From Saposhnikovia divaricata (lineage: Eukaryota; Streptophyta; Magnoliopsida; Apiales; Apiaceae), in NCBI GenBank assembly GCA_036435485.1, contig CM071598.1:204889148-204953147 (forward strand): a stretch of DNA of 64,000 bases, read 5' to 3'. The notes beneath the pieces were generated by a model. It ran no database searches. It saw only the letters and a list, made by a program, of their open reading frames with translations, and had not been told where the DNA came from. Shown here piece after piece: positions 60,014 to 64,000 of this stretch. The stretch's first letter is position 1; the number at the start of each line of letters is the position of its first letter. The position numbers and the translations under genes are program-made.

Positions 60014-62216
60014 CATGCCTACTTTCAAGTTATATCATTATGCTTGTTCCCTGATTGTTATTGGCTTATAAATTAGATAGCTATCGTATCAATTATAAGC
60101 CGGTTATTGTAAGACCCTCAGAGAAGGGTGTATACATCTTATTCATCAAATATAGACCGGGAGTCAATATTTCTTGACATATCGAGATTACCTCGAAAGA
60201 AAATATCTAAGTAAATATTTTCCATTATTCGGGCGACGAATATTATTTGAATATTCGTTCAAGATTATTTATTTAACGATCCTTACTTCAAATAATTATT
60301 TGAACGTAACCATTCGACAAATAATATTTTTCAATATTCATTCAAAGTCGAATAGATTAGCGATTATTATTCCGAATATTCTTCTAAAGATTGGACTACT
60401 AAATGAATATTATTTGAATATCCATTTAGAATATTATTTTATTAAATGAATATTACTTTTCAATAATCATTTAAGATATTAATTACTTGATGAATATTAT
60501 TCTGAAGCTTGATTTATTTATCGAATATTATCTCGAATATTCCTTTAAAGCTTGGATTACTAAATGAATATTACTTGATATTCATTTAGAATATTATTCA
60601 TTAAATGAATATTACTTTTTGAATATTCATTTAAATTCCTAATTAATGATGAATATTATCTTAAGTATTCCTTTCAGGCCTTATTAATTAATGAATATTA
60701 TTTTGAATATTCATTTAAATATTTATTTATTCAATAAATATTCTCCTGATATTTCCTCAGGGATTACTTTGAAAAAAAATACTCTGATTAAAGATATTCT
60801 TTCATATTCCTAAATATTCTTTAAATATTTTTAATTCAATAAATATTCTCTGAATATTTATTCCATACTTAGAATAACCTCAATAAGGTTTATCTTCTTC
60901 GATTATTACGAAAAATATTTCGGAGTCATATTATTATTAATCTTATATCAAGAAAGGTTCTCAGACTTCATTCTTCTTTGAGTCTATCTCCCTAATAATA
61001 AGGGAACCTTACTTGGAAAATGTTAATTATCTTGTCGACTTCCCGGTCATAAAGTATTCTTTTCACCCACAACTCGGGTGCTATTGACGTATTAAGTCGT
61101 TGTTTACCTTCTCATCTTTCGGGAACAAGTTGATTTTCGTTACCAAGCCATAGCTTGGAAGTTATTGGTGAATTTTCCTTTCCAACTAGATACGACTACT
61201 TTGTGGAGTCTTATCAACAAGTATCATACTTGGGGAAAGGGGGACGAACGTTACATTCAGAATCATGAATTCTATTTGAACTAGGAGTCGTGTAAGAGGC
61301 CGAGTAGCGCCGGTCCATCCTCTTTGGCCCAACCGTTGGTCGGGGAGAGCTAGTAAGGCGGTAGACAAGTAAAGCCGTCAGTTCTTCCTTCTACCGGTAG
61401 TAAATCTAATTTGAGCTGTACGATCTCGACTGATCATCAAGATTGGAACAGCGGGCGCGGTGAATACTCCATCATTGGTTCATCATCCAAACTTATTTAT
61501 TTCCTGCAACATGATTACTGTTGGCAGAGCTGGAAAAGTGTTCATAACTGGAATTGCAATCTTTTCATGCAAGTTCCTCTTTTTAATAACAATGAGAATA
61601 TCTCGCTTACTTTTGATGTAGCAGATATTTCTACAAACAAATACTTTGAGTTACCTGGTAACTTCATCCTTTATATTATACTGGCAATAACTTCATTAAT
61701 GCATGGCATATGATTTCAACGGATATTTTGAACTGCTGTATATATGTATCACTATTCAGTTATATTATTGTTGGTGGGCTTTCGCTCACCCTTGCTTTGT
61801 TCATATTATGTCACAACAACAGCTAGGACAGATGGCTCGTGTCAGGCGCACTCGGCGCAAGCGGGTTACCCGACCCACCGGACTCCCCGCTGAGATGCTA
61901 GCCGCCATTGCTGAGGTAGCATAGTTAGACAGCTTTTGTTTCCTGTTTAACTATATGTATAATTAATGTAATCAACGACAAAACTTTTAAACTTATGATG
62001 TTATCCTTTTGGGATTGTAATAACGTTTATTCGTAACCCTTTAATGTAAGACTTATTTCAATTTCACCTCTGGGACTATAACTGTTGGGTGTGTGAGTGG
62101 ATATTATTGTGGGGTCACAGCATGTGATTTATTTATTGTGGACTCAAGTCAAGTATTATAAATGGATGTAAGACTGTAACCACCAGATCCCTGACCCCGG
62201 ATCTGGGGGTGTTACA
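60014..62216 (+). repeat. 5' LTR of the long-LTR element, second part
   Basis: Continues the LTR after the solo insertion (CATGCCTACTTTCAAG...) to GGGGGTGTTACA. Matches the reverse complement of 54917-57110. The first and last ~22 bases of the LTR family are partly complementary (CCCCCAGATCCGGGG-like at the end). Confidence 0.88.
60225..60860. repeat. Array of GAATATTC-type palindromes, outer LTR copy
   Basis: Inverted counterpart of 56220-56905, with the same order of units. Confidence 0.85.
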
Positions 62217-62220
62217 GAGA

Positions 62221-62232
62221 TGGTATCAGAGC
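62221..62232 (+). other. Primer binding site, initiator-Met tRNA type
   Basis: TGGTATCAGAGC, four bases after the LTR end. Proves that the element reads to the right. Confidence 0.92.
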
Positions 62233-62382
62233 GAGAGTTATATATCCCTAGAGATGATACGACGTTATATAATAATAAATTCAATAATATAATAAGAACC
62301 CTTGCCAGGTTTACCTAAAACCCTTACGGGAACTTTTTAAGTATCATGATAGTAACAAGTTCGTCTTGTGTAGGCGAGCGAC

Positions 62383-63267
62383 ATGTCGGCCCAGGAGGCA
62401 GCTGCGAGACAGCATGATGAGGACATGTTCCGGACTAGGGACCCATACTATGAGCACTTGCCTGAGGAGGATACGGAGCCTGAGGAGGAGGACGCTGAGG
62501 AGGTCCAGGTTGATGTTGATACTGATGTGATCGAGTCTGAGGAGGAGGACCCTGAGGAGGTCCAGGTTGATGCTGACACAGATGTTGTTGAGACTGAGGG
62601 GGAGGAGGACCCGGAGGGGATCCAGACAGGACAGGATGCTGAGTTAGTTGCTGAGGGTGAGGATTATTGGGTTGTATCTGAGATTAGGACCATGGAGGAG
62701 GATACTGATATGACCACTGAGCAGGTCATGGCTGCTGTTGTTGGACAGGCTGTGGATGAGGTTGAGCCAGTGGAGGATGCAGTAGGGAGTTCCGGACTAC
62801 GAGTGCCACCCCTCTCTGTTGAGAGAGCCCCTACCCCACCACCACTACCTGTGAGCCCATTCCCCGATGAGTTTGAGGAGTTTACCCCAGAGCCCCAGCA
62901 GACAGAGACTGCCGCTCCAGCTGAGCCATCCACCCCACCTCATGCCCCGATAGGAGGAGTCCCAGTATGTGTTCACAACTTGATTGTGAACGGGCTTTAT
63001 AGAGAGTTGTCTGTGGCGGATGCCAGGTTGGCAGAGTCTAGGAGGGAGTTAGCAGCAGAGAGAGCCGCCCGGATGAGGTTGCAGGGCAGGAGGACTATCA
63101 GTGACAGGGTTGGGTATAGGGCTGTGACCCGCATCGAGCTGAGGGCTCGGGTGAGGGTGCGACAGTTGCCTACTGATGGGCATGGAAGGGTAGACAGAGC
63201 AGATGCCGAGGAGATTTTCCGCATCGCCATGGGGAGGGTTCGGATGATGTTTCATCGTGGCGGCTGA
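62383..63267 (+). CDS. Acidic then arginine-rich ORF between primer site and gag
   Basis: 294 codons, intact, starting 150 bp after the primer site. Residues ~25-110 are strongly acidic and contain a 19-residue unit repeated twice and a decayed third time (EEEDPEEVQVDADTDV). Residues ~145-200 are proline-rich (PTPPPLPVSPFPDEFEEFTP). Residues ~210-290 are rich in Arg with heptad-like Leu/Ala spacing (ELSVADARLAESRRELAAER), suggesting a coiled coil and a basic tail. I recognise no domain, and it has no zinc knuckle. Gag starts 436 bp further on. It may be an additional ORF of this lineage, or a gag N-terminal region separated from gag. The base composition is much richer in GC than the LTR. Confidence 0.6.
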   Translation: MSAQEAAARQHDEDMFRTRDPYYEHLPEEDTEPEEEDAEEVQVDVDTDVIESEEEDPEEVQVDADTDVVETEGEEDPEGIQTGQDAELVAEGEDYWVVSEIRTMEEDTDMTTEQVMAAVVGQAVDEVEPVEDAVGSSGLRVPPLSVERAPTPPPLPVSPFPDEFEEFTPEPQQTETAAPAEPSTPPHAPIGGVPVCVHNLIVNGLYRELSVADARLAESRRELAAERAARMRLQGRRTISDRVGYRAVTRIELRARVRVRQLPTDGHGRVDRADAEEIFRIAMGRVRMMFHRGG

Positions 63268-63702
63268 TTTCAGATGTAGTGATGCAGTAGTCTAGTTGTC
63301 TAGTCATGTACGGACGTAGTAGTGCCGGCTTTTGTAGGGATGGTTTTCTTGTACTTATTTTTCCATTTTTGCAGACTAGACAGATAGACAGCGTATTTCA
63401 CTTTTGATGTATTGTTGTTGTTAGGATGGTTGTACTTTAAACTATCGTTGTAACTCGGATGTTGTACCTTTTCGGTACCTGGTATATATTTGTTTCCCTT
63501 TCAGTTATTTCAATTTTGTTGGGATGTGATCACGAGTTTATTAGCATATGTACTATTTTTCGATTAAGTTGCCATGAGATATAAAACTGTGGGATCTTAA
63601 ACCCAATCATGTAAAGAATTATGCAAGGAAAAATCCTTTAAAACAGGTAAGTGAACCTAATGTAAAATTTTCCAATTTTTCAGTAAAATGCCTCCACGAT
63701 GA

Positions 63703-64000
63703 ATGGGCACTAGGGCTAACCCCCGAGAATCTACTGACCAAGAGAGTCACAACCAACACGAGGAAAACCCTGAAAGTAGTGAAGAACAAGATCAGGACTA
63801 TAATGAGCAAGAAGATTCCCAGTATGGAGCAGAGGATGAACCCCTGTACTCTGAAGAATTTGAGGGGGAAATAGAGGGTGGAGAAACTGAAGTAGAACAG
63901 GAAGGGGAGAACCAGGGCGGAAACCCCATGGGCCAGTTTATGGATCTACTTAGGCAGAATTTGAACCAATACCCCCAACCACCACCAGGCAACAACACTT
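63703..64000 (+). CDS. Start of gag, runs off the window
   Basis: The frame opens at ATG 63703 (GTRANPREST...) and is open to the end of the window (99 codons). It is acidic, then has GGNPMGQFMDLLRQNLNQYP, a helix as expected before a gag domain. Fifteen bases upstream an ATG with CCT CCA CGA in the same frame ends at TGA (63700-63702). Tekay gag proteins usually start MPPR, so the original start was probably there and is now cut off by this stop. Confidence 0.65.
   Translation, partial: MGTRANPRESTDQESHNQHEENPESSEEQDQDYNEQEDSQYGAEDEPLYSEEFEGEIEGGETEVEQEGENQGGNPMGQFMDLLRQNLNQYPQPPPGNNT

Larger units (their letters stand above)
52860..64000 (+). mobile_element. Long-LTR Tekay-like Ty3/gypsy element (5' part)
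   Basis: The 5' LTR runs from TGTAAGAACCCAG (52860) to GGGGGTGTTACA (62216), interrupted by a solo LTR of the same family. An initiator-Met primer site follows, then an acidic ORF and the start of gag. The remainder is beyond the window. It inserted in the copia gag-pro frame, with GTTAT as the 5' flank. The gag start (MPPR-like, acidic) and the PBS suggest the Tekay chromovirus clade. The LTR exceeds 4 kb even after deletions. Confidence 0.85.

Overview
This is nuclear DNA of a flowering plant, very probably a core eudicot. It holds one complete intron-containing host gene, CCD8 (strigolactone biosynthesis), the last exon of a second probable gene, and about 50 kb of nested LTR retrotransposons, MITEs and Helitrons in AT-rich DNA. 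I cannot fix the genus. The element types and the CCD8 sequence fit an asterid such as an Apiaceae species, but that is a guess.

Layout. (1) 1-1640: terminal exon of a YebC/TACO1-like gene on + and its downstream DNA. (2) 1646-7148: a young chromovirus (Ty3/gypsy, Reina-like) on the - strand. Its LTRs differ by one substitution and a 3-bp indel, yet its ORF carries a frameshift and a stop. (3) 7626-10380: CCD8 on -, six exons whose joined frame gives 563 codons with all four iron-binding histidines; a TATA box and a G-box/TGACG cluster lie upstream. (4) 10675-12305: promoter-distal DNA with a Helitron and three MITEs. (5) 12403-36965: one Tat-lineage Ty3/gypsy element (-) about 24.6 kb long, bounded by LTRs with a matching TAATT target duplication and filled by later insertions. 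These are an Athila-like non-autonomous element (13269-20109, TSD GTAAC), a second one (22220-30170) that itself carries a SIRE-like solo LTR (23664-24719, TSD CTTAT), and a 3.1-kb LTR-like fragment (30171-33280) fused to the broken reverse transcriptase. The host Tat element also carries an antisense, TATA-preceded, intron-containing ORF resembling the 'putative gypsy type transposon' (Transposase_28) family. (6) 36987-50486: AT-rich intergenic DNA with MITEs, Helitrons, duplications and an unusual GAA/TTC-rich tract; no gene seen. (7) 50487-52859: the 5' part of a decayed Ty1/copia element. (8) 52860-64000: a very long-LTR, Tekay-like element (+) that broke the copia ORF. Its 5' LTR is split by a 5.09-kb solo LTR of the same family in the opposite orientation (54917-60008, TSD GCATG), giving a large inverted-repeat structure. 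After the tRNA-iMet primer site come an unusual 294-codon acidic/arginine-rich ORF and then the start of gag, which runs off the window.

How it fits together: CCD8 is the only gene here whose intact function I can support. The rest is a layered insertion record whose order can be read from target-site duplications: copia, then the long-LTR element, then its solo LTR on the right; and the Tat element, then the Athila-like elements, then the SIRE-like solo LTR in the middle. The two observations most worth following are the antisense spliced ORF of the Tat element and the extra acidic ORF upstream of gag in the long-LTR element.
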